A stretch of 64,000 nt of DNA from Micromonospora fulviviridis. GTDB taxonomy: Bacteria; Actinomycetota; Actinomycetes; Mycobacteriales; Micromonosporaceae. A model generated the notes under the pieces. It was not told where the DNA came from and did no database searches. It saw only the letters and a list, made by a program, of their open reading frames with translations. The position numbers were made by a program, and so were the translations under genes. Of this stretch, positions 7,888 to 15,591 are shown one piece after another. The stretch is from NCBI RefSeq assembly GCF_014648395.1, contig NZ_BMRA01000005.1, forward strand, positions 27,557 to 91,556, written 5' to 3'. The stretch's first letter is position 1. Every line of letters starts with the position of its first letter.

Positions 7888-9245
7888 AACTGCTCGTCGT
7901 CGGCGCGTCCTACCGCACCGCCCCGGTCGCCGCGCTGGAGCAGCTGGCGGTTCCGCCCGCGGACCTCACCCGCACCCTGGACCGCCTGGTCGCCCAGCCG
8001 TACGTCGCCGAGGCCGTGCTCGTCTCCACCTGCAACCGGGTCGAGGTGTACGCCGCCGTCTCCGGCTTCCACGGCGGCCTCGGAGACATCTGCGCGGTCC
8101 TGGCCGAGCAGGCCGGCGTCCCGCCGGCGGCGCTCGCCGCCCACCTCTACGTGCACTACGACGTCGCCGCCGTGGACCACGTCTTCCGGGTGGCCACCGG
8201 GCTCGACTCGATGGTCGTCGGCGAGGCGCAGATCCTCGGCCAGCTCCGCGACGCGTACCACTCGGCCAGCGGCGCCGACTCCGCCGGGCGGCTGCTGCAC
8301 GAGCTGATGCAGCAGGCGCTGCGGGTGGGCAAGCGCGCCCACGCCGAGACCAACATCGACCGGGCCGGCCAGAGCGTGGTCACCGCCGCCCTCGACCTGG
8401 CCGCCGGCCTGCTCGACGGCGGCCTGACCGGCCGGCCCGCCATGGTGGTCGGCGCCGGGGCGATGGGCTCGTTGAGCGTGGCCACCCTCTCCCGGCTGGG
8501 CGCCGGCCCGCTCACCGTCACCAACCGGGGCGCCGCGCGGGCCGTCCGGCTGGCCGAGTCGTACGGCGCGGCCGCCGTGCCGATGGCCGAGCTGGTCGAC
8601 GCGCTCACCACGGTGGACGTCGTGGTGGCCGCCACCGCGGCCACCGAACCGGTCCTCACCCGCGACGTGGTCACCCGGGCGCTGGCCCGCCGGGACGCCG
8701 CCCGGGGCCCGCTGGTCCTGCTCGACCTGGCCGTCCCGCGCGACGTCGAGGAGGGCGTCGCCGCCCTGCCCGGCGTCGAGGTGATCGACATCGACCGGAT
8801 GGCGGCGATCCTCGCCGACGGCCCGGCCGCCGCCGACGCCGCCGAGGTGGCCCGGATCGTGGCCGGCGAGGTCGAGGCGTTCCTGAGCTGGCTGCGCGGC
8901 GCCGACGTGGCCCCCACCGTGGCGGCCCTGCGCGGGCGCGCCGACGACGTGGTCACCGCCGAGCTGCGCCGGCTCGCCCAGCGCCGCCCCGAGTTCACCG
9001 ACGACCAGCGCGCCGAGGTCGCCCGCACGGTGCACCGGGTGGTGCAGCGGCTGCTGCACCAGCCGACCGTCCGGGTCCGCCAGCTCGCCGCCGAGCCCGG
9101 CGGCGACCAGTACGCCGCCCTGCTGCGCGAGCTGTTCGACCTCGAGGTCCCGCAGACCTCCCCGGTCGACACCGTCCCCGACGTGGTGGAGGCGGAGATC
9201 GCCGTGCCGGCCGACACCACCCCGCTCACCGGAGGTGCGCGATGA
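7884..9245 (+). CDS. hemA: Glutamyl-tRNA reductase
   Basis: A 453-residue enzyme of the C5 tetrapyrrole pathway that reduces glutamyl-tRNA to glutamate-1-semialdehyde with NADPH. The catalytic cysteine lies in VSTCNRVEVYAA near residue 50, and the signature GLDSMVVGEAQILGQL near 108-123. The NADPH site is MVVGAGAMGSLS near 190. The C-terminal helical dimerisation segment contains RRLAQRRPEF. The GTG start overlaps the rex stop (GTGA), so translation is coupled and expression follows Rex. In actinomycetes HemA is the committed step, which makes it a sensible Rex target. Confidence 0.95.
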   Translation: MKLLVVGASYRTAPVAALEQLAVPPADLTRTLDRLVAQPYVAEAVLVSTCNRVEVYAAVSGFHGGLGDICAVLAEQAGVPPAALAAHLYVHYDVAAVDHVFRVATGLDSMVVGEAQILGQLRDAYHSASGADSAGRLLHELMQQALRVGKRAHAETNIDRAGQSVVTAALDLAAGLLDGGLTGRPAMVVGAGAMGSLSVATLSRLGAGPLTVTNRGAARAVRLAESYGAAAVPMAELVDALTTVDVVVAATAATEPVLTRDVVTRALARRDAARGPLVLLDLAVPRDVEEGVAALPGVEVIDIDRMAAILADGPAAADAAEVARIVAGEVEAFLSWLRGADVAPTVAALRGRADDVVTAELRRLAQRRPEFTDDQRAEVARTVHRVVQRLLHQPTVRVRQLAAEPGGDQYAALLRELFDLEVPQTSPVDTVPDVVEAEIAVPADTTPLTGGAR

Positions 9246-10210
9246 CCGCCCCCCTGCGCCTCGGCACCCGGGGCAGCGCCCTGGCGATCGCCCAGTCCGG
9301 CCATGTCGCCGAGGCCCTCACCGCGGCCACCGGCCGCCCGGTCGAGCTGGTCGAGGTGGTGACCGCCGGCGACCGCTCCACGGCCCCGGTGCACCGGCTC
9401 GGCATCGGCGTCTTCGTCTCCGCGCTGCGGGACGCGCTGACCGCCCGGGAGATCGACTTCGCCGTCCACTCGTACAAGGACCTGCCCACCGCGGCGGCGC
9501 CCGGCCTGCACATCGCCGCCGTGCCGCAACGGCAGGACCCGCGGGACGCGCTGATCGCCCGGGACGGCCGTACCCTCGCCGAGCTGCCGCCCGGCGCGCG
9601 GGTGGGCACCGGCGCGCTGCGCCGCATCGCCCAGCTGCACGCCCTCGGCATGCAGCTGGAGGTCACCCCGATCCGGGGCAACGTCGACACCCGCCTCGGC
9701 CGGGTGCTCGGCCCCGACGCCGACCTCGACGCCGTGGTGCTGGCCCGGGCGGGGCTCGCCCGCCTCGGCCGGACCGACGTCATCACCGAGACGCTCGATC
9801 CGATGCTGATGCTGCCGGCGCCCGCCCAGGGCGCGCTGGCGGTGGAGTGCCGGATCGACGATCAGGACCTGGTCGAGCTGCTCGGCGTGCTCGACCACGC
9901 ACCGTCCCGTGCCGCGGTCGTCGCGGAGCGGGCACTGCTGGCCACCCTGGAGGCCGGGTGCAGCGCACCCGTCGCCGCCTACGGCGAACTCGCCGAGGGT
10001 GACGCCGGTGAGGAGATCTACCTGCGCGGGGCGGTGATCAGCCCGGACGGTACCCGTGACCTCCGGCTGTCCCGCACCGGAACGCCCGCCGACGCGGCGG
10101 AGATCGGCAAGGCACTCGCCGCCGAACTCCTCGAACTCGGCGCCGACTCGATCCTCGGCCAAGAAGGACACGCCGGCCCGGGGACCCAGCAATTTGGGAG
10201 CACAGAATGA
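9242..10210 (+). CDS. hemC: Porphobilinogen deaminase (hydroxymethylbilane synthase)
   Basis: A 322-residue enzyme that joins four porphobilinogens into hydroxymethylbilane. It shows LRLGTRGSALAIAQSG at the start, HSYKDLPT near residue 79, VGTGALRRIAQL and RGNVDTRLGR in the substrate site, and the dipyrromethane-cofactor cysteine in LEAGCSAPVAAYGE near 240. The start overlaps the hemA stop by 4 bp (ATGA), and hemD overlaps its end the same way, so the genes form one translationally coupled operon. Length and motifs are normal. Confidence 0.95.
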   Translation: MTAPLRLGTRGSALAIAQSGHVAEALTAATGRPVELVEVVTAGDRSTAPVHRLGIGVFVSALRDALTAREIDFAVHSYKDLPTAAAPGLHIAAVPQRQDPRDALIARDGRTLAELPPGARVGTGALRRIAQLHALGMQLEVTPIRGNVDTRLGRVLGPDADLDAVVLARAGLARLGRTDVITETLDPMLMLPAPAQGALAVECRIDDQDLVELLGVLDHAPSRAAVVAERALLATLEAGCSAPVAAYGELAEGDAGEEIYLRGAVISPDGTRDLRLSRTGTPADAAEIGKALAAELLELGADSILGQEGHAGPGTQQFGSTE

Positions 10211-11787
10211 CCCGCACCCGTAAGCCCGTAGGCCGGATCGCGTTCGTCGGGGCCGGCCCCGGCGACCCGGGCCTGCTGACCCGCCGGGCGCTGGACGCCC
10301 TGGTCGAGGCCGACCAGGTGGTGTACGACCGGGGAGTCCCCGAGTCGCTGCTCGAACACGTCCGCGCCCAGGCCAGGTCCGACGCCGAGTTCAGCCCCGC
10401 CGAGGGTGTGCCGGGGGACGTGGCGAAGGTGCTGATCTCCGCGGCCCGGTCCGGCCAGAACGCCGTGCACCTGGTCGCCGGTGACCCGTTCGGCCACGAC
10501 TCGGTGGTCAAGGAGGTGCAGGCGGTGGCACGTACCGCCGCGCACTTCGAGGTGGTGCCGGGCGTCGGCCAGGCCGAGGGCGTGGCCACCTACGCCGGCG
10601 TGCCGCTGCCCGGGGTACGCACCGCCGCCGACGTCGAGGACGTCACCACGCTGGACTTCGACGCGCTGGCCGCGGCCGTGGCCCGCGGTTCGCTGGCCGT
10701 CGCGGTGGACGCGGGTGACCTGGCCGCCATCCGGGACGGCCTGCTGGCCGCCGGCGTGGACGGCGCCACCGCCGTCGGGGTGACCGGCGACGGCACCGGC
10801 GAGACGCAGTACACCACCACGTCGACCGTGGACTCGTTCGTCGCGGCGGCGCTCGGCTTCACCGGCCGGGTGGTGCTCACCGTCGGCGCGGGCGTCTCCG
10901 ACCGCGACAAGCTGAGCTGGTGGGAGAACCGGCCGCTGTACGGCTGGAAGGTGCTGGTCCCCCGCACCAAGGAGCAGGCCGGCGCGATGAGCGCGCGACT
11001 GCGCGCGTACGGGGCGATCCCGTGCGAGGTGCCGACCATCGCGGTCGAGCCGCCGCGCACCCCCGCCCAGATGGAGCGGGCGGTCAAGGGCCTGGTCGAC
11101 GGCCGGTACGCCTGGGTGATCTTCACCTCGGTCAACGCGGTCCGGGCGGTCTGGGAGAAGTTCGCCGAGCACGGCCTGGACGCCCGCCACTTCGGCGGCG
11201 TCAAGATCGCCTGCATCGGCGAGGCCACCGCCGAGGCGGTCCGCGCCTTCGGCATCCAGCCGGAGCTGATCCCGTCCGGGGAGCAGTCCTCCGAGGGCCT
11301 GCTGGCCGAGTTCTCGCCGCACGACGAGATCCTCGACCCGGTCGGCCGGGTGCTGCTGCCGCGCGCCGACATCGCCACCGAGACCCTGGCCGCCGGGCTC
11401 ACCGAGCGCGGCTGGGAGGTCGACGACGTGACCGCGTACCGGACCGTCCGGGCCGCGCCGCCGCCGGCCGAGATCCGCGACGCCATCAAGTCGGGCGGGT
11501 TCGACGCGGTGCTCTTCACCTCGTCCTCCACCGTCCGGAACCTGGTCGGCATCGCCGGGAAGCCGCACGCGCGTACCGTTGTTGCCGTCATCGGGCCCAA
11601 GACGGCGGAGACCGCCACGGAGTTCGGCCTGCGGGTCGACGTGCAGCCGCCGCACGCCTCGGTGCCCGACCTGGTGGAGGCGCTCGCCGCCTACGCCGTC
11701 GAGCTGCGCGAGAAGCTCGCCGCCATGCCGGCCAAGCAGCGCCGGGGCTCGAAGGTGCAGGGCCCGACCGCCCTGAGGTTCCGCTGA
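10207..11787 (+). CDS. hemD: Fused uroporphyrinogen-III methyltransferase-like / uroporphyrinogen-III synthase
   Basis: A 526-residue two-part protein. Residues ~8-235 resemble a SAM-dependent uroporphyrinogen-III methyltransferase ([50 protein letters not shown]), but the middle motifs are poorly kept. Residues ~245-500 are uroporphyrinogen-III synthase ([48 protein letters not shown]), which cyclises hydroxymethylbilane. This fusion is usual in actinomycetes. Synthase activity is well supported; whether the methyltransferase half still acts toward sirohaem/B12 is unclear. It overlaps hemC by 4 bp; hemB follows after 13 bp. Confidence 0.92.
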   Translation: MTRTRKPVGRIAFVGAGPGDPGLLTRRALDALVEADQVVYDRGVPESLLEHVRAQARSDAEFSPAEGVPGDVAKVLISAARSGQNAVHLVAGDPFGHDSVVKEVQAVARTAAHFEVVPGVGQAEGVATYAGVPLPGVRTAADVEDVTTLDFDALAAAVARGSLAVAVDAGDLAAIRDGLLAAGVDGATAVGVTGDGTGETQYTTTSTVDSFVAAALGFTGRVVLTVGAGVSDRDKLSWWENRPLYGWKVLVPRTKEQAGAMSARLRAYGAIPCEVPTIAVEPPRTPAQMERAVKGLVDGRYAWVIFTSVNAVRAVWEKFAEHGLDARHFGGVKIACIGEATAEAVRAFGIQPELIPSGEQSSEGLLAEFSPHDEILDPVGRVLLPRADIATETLAAGLTERGWEVDDVTAYRTVRAAPPPAEIRDAIKSGGFDAVLFTSSSTVRNLVGIAGKPHARTVVAVIGPKTAETATEFGLRVDVQPPHASVPDLVEALAAYAVELREKLAAMPAKQRRGSKVQGPTALRFR

Positions 11788-11800
11788 CAGGAGGCCCGTC

Positions 11801-12784
11801 ATGTCGTACCCCGAGATCCGGCCCCGCCGGCTGCGCCGCAACGCGGCCGTGCGGCGGCTGGTCTCCGAGACCCGCGTCGACCCGGCCGAACTGGTCGTGC
11901 CGATGTTCGTCAAGGAGGGGCTGACCGAGCCGCGGGCCGTGGCGTCGCTCCCGGGGGTGCTCCAGCACTCCCGGGACTCGCTGCGCAAGGCCGCCGTCGA
12001 GGCGGTCCAGGCCGGGGTCGGCGGGATCATGCTCTTCGGGGTGCCGGCGTCGCGGGACGAGACCGGGTCGGGCGGCATCGACCCGGACGGCATCCTCAAC
12101 GTGGCCATCCGGGACGTGATCGCCGAGGTCGGCGACGCCACCGTGGTGATGAGTGACCTCTGCCTGGACGAGTTCACCTCGCACGGGCACTGTGGCGTGC
12201 TCACCCCCGACGGCGCCGTGGACAACGACGCCACCCTGTCGGCGTACGCCCGGATGGCGGTCGCCCAGGCCGACGCCGGGGTCCACGTGGTCGGGCCGTC
12301 CGGGATGATGGACGGCCAGGTCGGCGCGGTCCGCCGGGCCCTGGACGCCGCCGGGCACCAGGACGTCTCGGTGCTCGCGTACGCCGTGAAGTACGCCTCC
12401 GCCTTCTTCGGCCCGTTCCGCGACGCCGTGGAGTCGGCGCTCGAGGGCGACCGGCGCACCTACCAGCAGGACCCGGCGAACCTGCGGGAGTCGCTGCGCG
12501 AGGTCGCGCTGGACGTGGCCGAGGGCGCCGACATGGTGATGGTCAAGCCCGCCCTGCCCTACCTCGACGTGGTGGCGGCGGTCCGGGCCGCGGTCGACGT
12601 CCCGGTCGCCGCCTACCAGGTCTCCGGCGAGTACGCGACGGTCGAGGCGGCCGCCGCGAACGGCTGGATCGACCGCGAGCGGGTGATCATGGAGACGCTC
12701 ACCTCGATCCGCCGGGCCGGGGCGCAGATCATCCTCACCTACTGGGCGGTCGAGGCGGCCCAGTTGCTCCGCCAGCGCTACTGA
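11801..12784 (+). CDS. hemB: Delta-aminolevulinic acid dehydratase (porphobilinogen synthase)
   Basis: A 327-residue enzyme that condenses two 5-aminolevulinates to porphobilinogen. The two active-site lysines lie in [17 protein letters not shown] and [12 protein letters not shown]. The metal loop reads [15 protein letters not shown]: the position that is a second cysteine in zinc-dependent enzymes is Asp, so a Mg2+-type rather than classical Zn2+ enzyme is expected. The start has an upstream AGGAGG-like site (ACAGGAGGC) and lies 13 bp after hemD, so it is the last gene of the operon. Its end overlaps the convergent anti-sigma-like gene by 7 bp. Confidence 0.95.
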   Translation: MSYPEIRPRRLRRNAAVRRLVSETRVDPAELVVPMFVKEGLTEPRAVASLPGVLQHSRDSLRKAAVEAVQAGVGGIMLFGVPASRDETGSGGIDPDGILNVAIRDVIAEVGDATVVMSDLCLDEFTSHGHCGVLTPDGAVDNDATLSAYARMAVAQADAGVHVVGPSGMMDGQVGAVRRALDAAGHQDVSVLAYAVKYASAFFGPFRDAVESALEGDRRTYQQDPANLRESLREVALDVAEGADMVMVKPALPYLDVVAAVRAAVDVPVAAYQVSGEYATVEAAAANGWIDRERVIMETLTSIRRAGAQIILTYWAVEAAQLLRQRY

Positions 12785-13950
12785 ACGCTGACGGTCACCA
12801 CCCGGGCCAGCTCCGCCACGCGATAGACCTTCCGGGGCGGGTCCGGTAGCTGCGCCCACACCACGCGGACGGTGGTGTCGTCGACCCAGGCGGCACCCCA
12901 GGTCCCGCCGCCCGTCAGGCCGTAGGTCGGGCTGGCCGTCCCGAGCGGCTGGTCGGCCCGGAGCTGCCCGGTAGCGGTGTCCAGGATCGCCAGCCGGTAA
13001 TCGAGGTTCCGACCGTTCGGGCGGCGGTAGGGGACCGCGACGAGGCTGCCGTCCGGGGAGAGCCGGACCGACGGGGCACAGTCCCCGGCCACCGTCAGCC
13101 GCGACAGCCGGCTCCCACCGGCCAGCCGGCGTACGTCGAGCTGGCAGCGGGTCATGTCGGCCGGGCCGGTCACCGACACCACGCGGCCGGCCGTCACGTC
13201 GGCCTCACGGAACGGCAGCTCGCCGTCGACCTTCGTCGGCACCCGGATCAGGGTCTTCTCCCGGCCGGTGGTCAGCTCGTGGGACACCAGGCCCACCCCG
13301 TCCCGGACCAGGTAGGCGTACCGTGCGTCGGCGCCGGCCAGTCCGAGGGCCTGGCCCCTGACCCGGATCTCCCGGCTGACCTCGACGCGTCCGTCCGCGC
13401 TGAGCACCGTGAGCTTGATGGAGAGGCCGGCCACGTCCGGGCCGTCCGTCCGCCGCACGCCGGGCATGAGGTCGGTGAGCTTGAGGCCGACCAGCCGTCC
13501 GTCGGGCAGCGCCACGGTCTCCTGCCAGCCGGCGGGGACCCGGTGCCGGACCACCGAGCCGTCGCTGCGCAGCTCGTCCGCGGCGCCGCCGATCAGGCCG
13601 ATCTCCGGGCCGGCCCGGTGCGGTCGCACGGTGCCGCCATCGCCGCTCAGCAGCAGCCGCTGGGCCGGCGCGGGGGTCGGCGGCGGCGAGCCGGGAACGG
13701 TCGGCGACGGCGACGGCGACGGCGCGGCCAGCGGCGCGGCCGGCCGGTGGTCGCCGACGAGCAGCGGCACGGTACCGCCGGTGAGCGCGACCAGGACCAC
13801 CAGGCCCGCCACGGCCGTCGCGGTCCGCCGACGTCGGCGGGCGCGGGCGCGGCCGCGGACCGTCGCCAGGTCCGCCGGGTACGGCGCGGTCGCGCGAGCG
13901 GCGCGGTGAACCAGCTCGGCCACGTCCTCGGGTACGACGTCCACGGTCAC
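12778..13950 (-). CDS. Membrane protein with extracellular beta-propeller-like domain, putative anti-sigma factor
   Basis: A 390-residue protein whose GTG start overlaps the upstream sigma-factor stop (GTGA). Residues 1-45 are cytoplasmic ([20 protein letters not shown] and an Arg-rich stretch), residues ~46-66 are one membrane segment ([20 protein letters not shown]), followed by a Ser/Pro linker and about 300 outer residues with repeating strand pairs such as [12 protein letters not shown] and [12 protein letters not shown]. The layout (short inner part, one helix, large outer domain, sigma gene upstream) is that of an ECF anti-sigma factor. No ZAS zinc motif is present, so the role is inferred from context. 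It converges on hemB with a 7-bp overlap. Confidence 0.68.
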   Translation of the reverse strand: MTVDVVPEDVAELVHRAARATAPYPADLATVRGRARARRRRRTATAVAGLVVLVALTGGTVPLLVGDHRPAAPLAAPSPSPSPTVPGSPPPTPAPAQRLLLSGDGGTVRPHRAGPEIGLIGGAADELRSDGSVVRHRVPAGWQETVALPDGRLVGLKLTDLMPGVRRTDGPDVAGLSIKLTVLSADGRVEVSREIRVRGQALGLAGADARYAYLVRDGVGLVSHELTTGREKTLIRVPTKVDGELPFREADVTAGRVVSVTGPADMTRCQLDVRRLAGGSRLSRLTVAGDCAPSVRLSPDGSLVAVPYRRPNGRNLDYRLAILDTATGQLRADQPLGTASPTYGLTGGGTWGAAWVDDTTVRVVWAQLPDPPRKVYRVAELARVVTVSVQ

Positions 13951-14480
13951 TCCTCCTCGGCCAGCGCGGCCCGCAGCTCGGCCAGCCCCCGGGAGAGGCG
14001 GCTGCGGACGGTGCCCTCGGTCAGGTCCAACACGGCAGCGGTCTCGGCGGTGGAGAGGTCCAGCAGCACCCGGCAGACGATCACGGTGCGCCGGCTCACG
14101 GGCAGCAGTTCCAGGGCCGACCGGGCGGCCAGCCCGGCGGGATCCGGGGCGGCTGTCGCCGGGTGCCGGTCCTCGGCCGGTGGCCGTTCCCGGCGTACCT
14201 TCCGCCACCAGGAGGTGGCCCAGTTCAGCCCGACCCGGAAGACCCAGCCACCGGGGTTGTCCAGCCGGCGCACCCGGTCCCACCGGGCGTACGCCCGGGC
14301 CATCGCCTCGTCGGTCGCCTCCCGGGCGACCGCGGTGTCCCCGACGGACAGCGCGAGGGCGCGGTGGATCCGGTCCACATGGTCTCGATAGAACTGCTCG
14401 AACGGCAGGTGCGAGGACGTGTCGCGGTCGCGCGGCAACACGTCCGGCGGACCGGCCGGCGCCGGGGGGTGGCTTCCCAT
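13947..14480 (-). CDS. ECF RNA polymerase sigma factor (SigE/SigJ-like, SAM-proximal type)
   Basis: A 177-residue ECF sigma factor. Region 2 is FEQFYRDHVDRIHRALALSV, then ATDEAMARAYARWDRVRRLD and PGGWVFRVGLNWATSWWRK; region 4 is LLPVSRRTVIVCRVLLDLST through LDLTEGTVRSRLSRGLAELR. The ATG at 14478-14480 gives a normal ECF length; upstream in-frame sequence looks non-coding and includes the inverted repeat at 14643. The next gene overlaps by 4 bp and is the likely anti-sigma factor. A candidate autoregulatory promoter (GGAAC, 17 nt, CGTG) abuts the start. Confidence 0.85.
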   Translation of the reverse strand: MGSHPPAPAGPPDVLPRDRDTSSHLPFEQFYRDHVDRIHRALALSVGDTAVAREATDEAMARAYARWDRVRRLDNPGGWVFRVGLNWATSWWRKVRRERPPAEDRHPATAAPDPAGLAARSALELLPVSRRTVIVCRVLLDLSTAETAAVLDLTEGTVRSRLSRGLAELRAALAEEE

Positions 14481-14488
14481 GTCCGGTA

Positions 14489-14514
14489 CACGCTCCGAGG
14501 GCGGCTTTCGTTCC
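14489..14514 (-). promoter_or_regulatory. Candidate ECF-type autoregulatory promoter
   Basis: On the minus strand GGAAC (14514-14510) is followed after 17 nt by CGTG (14492-14489), 8 nt before the ATG of the ECF sigma gene. GGAAC/CGTN is the general ECF promoter pattern. If used, the transcript would be almost leaderless, consistent with the weak, distant ribosome site. Confidence 0.45.
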
Positions 14515-14642
14515 CGGATCGTGGCGGGGATGGAATGACCGGTAGTCGCATCGGAGCCCGTCGGCTCGGTGCGGCGCGGGACAGGTGGCCGTGCATGGTC
14601 ACTGTGCGTTCCGTGGATCCGTGCCCCCGACCCTTGCCCGCG

Positions 14643-14721
14643 CCCCGCTTTGCTCTGCAGCCATCGGCGCAGCGGCAACCCTCCGTGTCCGTTGCCCATA
14701 TGGCTGCAGAGCAAAGCGGGG
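14643..14721. repeat. Perfect 21-bp inverted repeat with nested stem
   Basis: CCCCGCTTTGCTCTGCAGCC plus A (14643-14663) is exactly complementary to 14701-14721. Within the 37-nt loop GGCAAC (14674-14679) pairs with GTTGCC (14691-14696). It lies between divergent promoters, where a terminator is not expected, and has no T-tract. A second imperfect hairpin follows at 14733-14764. A REP/MITE-like dispersed element or structured RNA are both possible. Confidence 0.7.
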
Positions 14722-14906
14722 TGGAGCGGGTAGGGCGACCACGACGAACGTGTCGTCTTCGCCCGGATTGCGGCCCTCCATAGGCCGAGTTGCTCGAACA
14801 GGGACCGACGGCGACTCACGTTGAGTGACCCTCTGCCTTCATTACTTTCAGTAGCGATTTCGGGCTACAGGGCCGGGATGCGGACGGATCATCGGCGTGG
14901 CGCGGC

Positions 14907-14934
14907 CTGTCCACAGCCACCTTGGTTGTCCACA
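14907..14934 (+). promoter_or_regulatory. Two DnaA-box-like 9-mers
   Basis: CTGTCCACA (14907-14915) and TTGTCCACA (14926-14934) are direct repeats 19 bp apart, about two helical turns. TTGTCCACA is the preferred DnaA box of Streptomyces as I recall. They lie 52-79 bp upstream of the HTH gene, where they could let DnaA act as a regulator. They may equally be a repeated operator of the HTH protein itself. Confidence 0.35.
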
Positions 14935-14985
14935 GCCGGACCGGTCGGGGTTGCCGCGTTCCGGGCACGGGGCGAGTGTGGCCGC

Positions 14986-15558
14986 ATGAGCGCCCCCGCC
15001 ACCCCCGACGAGCCGGCGGTCACGACCGATGAGCCTGTCGAGCCGCCCACGATGCTCACCGACCCCTTCGACATCCCCTGGCCCGCCCCGGGCATCGTCC
15101 GGGCGGTCCGCCGCCGGGCCGACGCCAGCCAGCGGGAGCTCGCCCGCGTTGCCCGGGTCCATCCGTCGACCATCGGGCGGATCGAGGCCGGCACGCTGAC
15201 CCCGAGCATCGCCATGCTGCGTCGGATCATCGGCGTGGCCGGGTTCCGTCTCGCCGTGGTCGACGAGTTCGGCCGGGTGCTTGCGCCGATGCGGGACCGC
15301 GACGACCTGCGAGACGGCGCCGACCGCCGATATCCGTCCCACCTCGACGTGATCGCCGACCCGGAGCCGGGGGAGTGGTGGGCCGACCTCTACGGGCTGG
15401 CCCGCCCGCCGGAGACCTTCTACCGGGACCGGGCATACCGCGACGCCCTCCGTCGGCGCAGCCAGTGGGAGGTGCGGGTGGCCAAGTACCGGGGCGTACC
15501 GCCGCCGCGGGACCCGCAGCGATGCGGATACCGCAACGGCCCGTCGTCCGGCTGGTGA
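14986..15558 (+). CDS. XRE-family helix-turn-helix DNA-binding protein
   Basis: A 190-residue protein. After an acidic Pro/Thr-rich leader, residues ~35-85 form an XRE-type helix-turn-helix (AVRRRADASQRELARVARVH, then PSTIGRIEAGTLTPSIAMLR). The C-terminal half (YPSHLDVIADPEPGEWWADL, PPETFYRDRAYRD, RRRSQWEVRVAKY) is a conserved-looking domain of unknown role. The ATG at 14986 has only a weak GGCGAG site; an upstream in-frame start would run over the TGTCCACA repeats and is less likely. A strong hairpin straddles its stop. No antitoxin partner gene is adjacent, so I do not call it a toxin-antitoxin gene. Confidence 0.72.
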   Translation: MSAPATPDEPAVTTDEPVEPPTMLTDPFDIPWPAPGIVRAVRRRADASQRELARVARVHPSTIGRIEAGTLTPSIAMLRRIIGVAGFRLAVVDEFGRVLAPMRDRDDLRDGADRRYPSHLDVIADPEPGEWWADLYGLARPPETFYRDRAYRDALRRRSQWEVRVAKYRGVPPPRDPQRCGYRNGPSSGW

Positions 15559-15573
15559 GCCGGGCGACGGGCC
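15538..15573. terminator. Bidirectional hairpin terminator over the HTH stop codon
   Basis: GGCCCGTCGTCCGGCT (15538-15553) pairs with AGCCGGGCGACGGGCC (15558-15573) along all 16 positions, one of them a G-U pair, around a GGTG loop. It sits between convergent genes (stops at 15558 and 15592). No T-run follows, as is common in high-GC actinomycetes. Confidence 0.7.
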
Positions 15574-15591
15574 GCTGCGCGGACCGGATCG

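Noticed and set aside
14643..14721. tRNA-like or terminator interpretation of the 21-bp inverted repeat
   Set aside because: It has no cloverleaf or anticodon arm, and it lies between divergent starts rather than at a gene end.
14907..14934. Replication origin based on DnaA-like boxes
   Set aside because: Only two boxes, with no dnaA, dnaN or parAB genes nearby.
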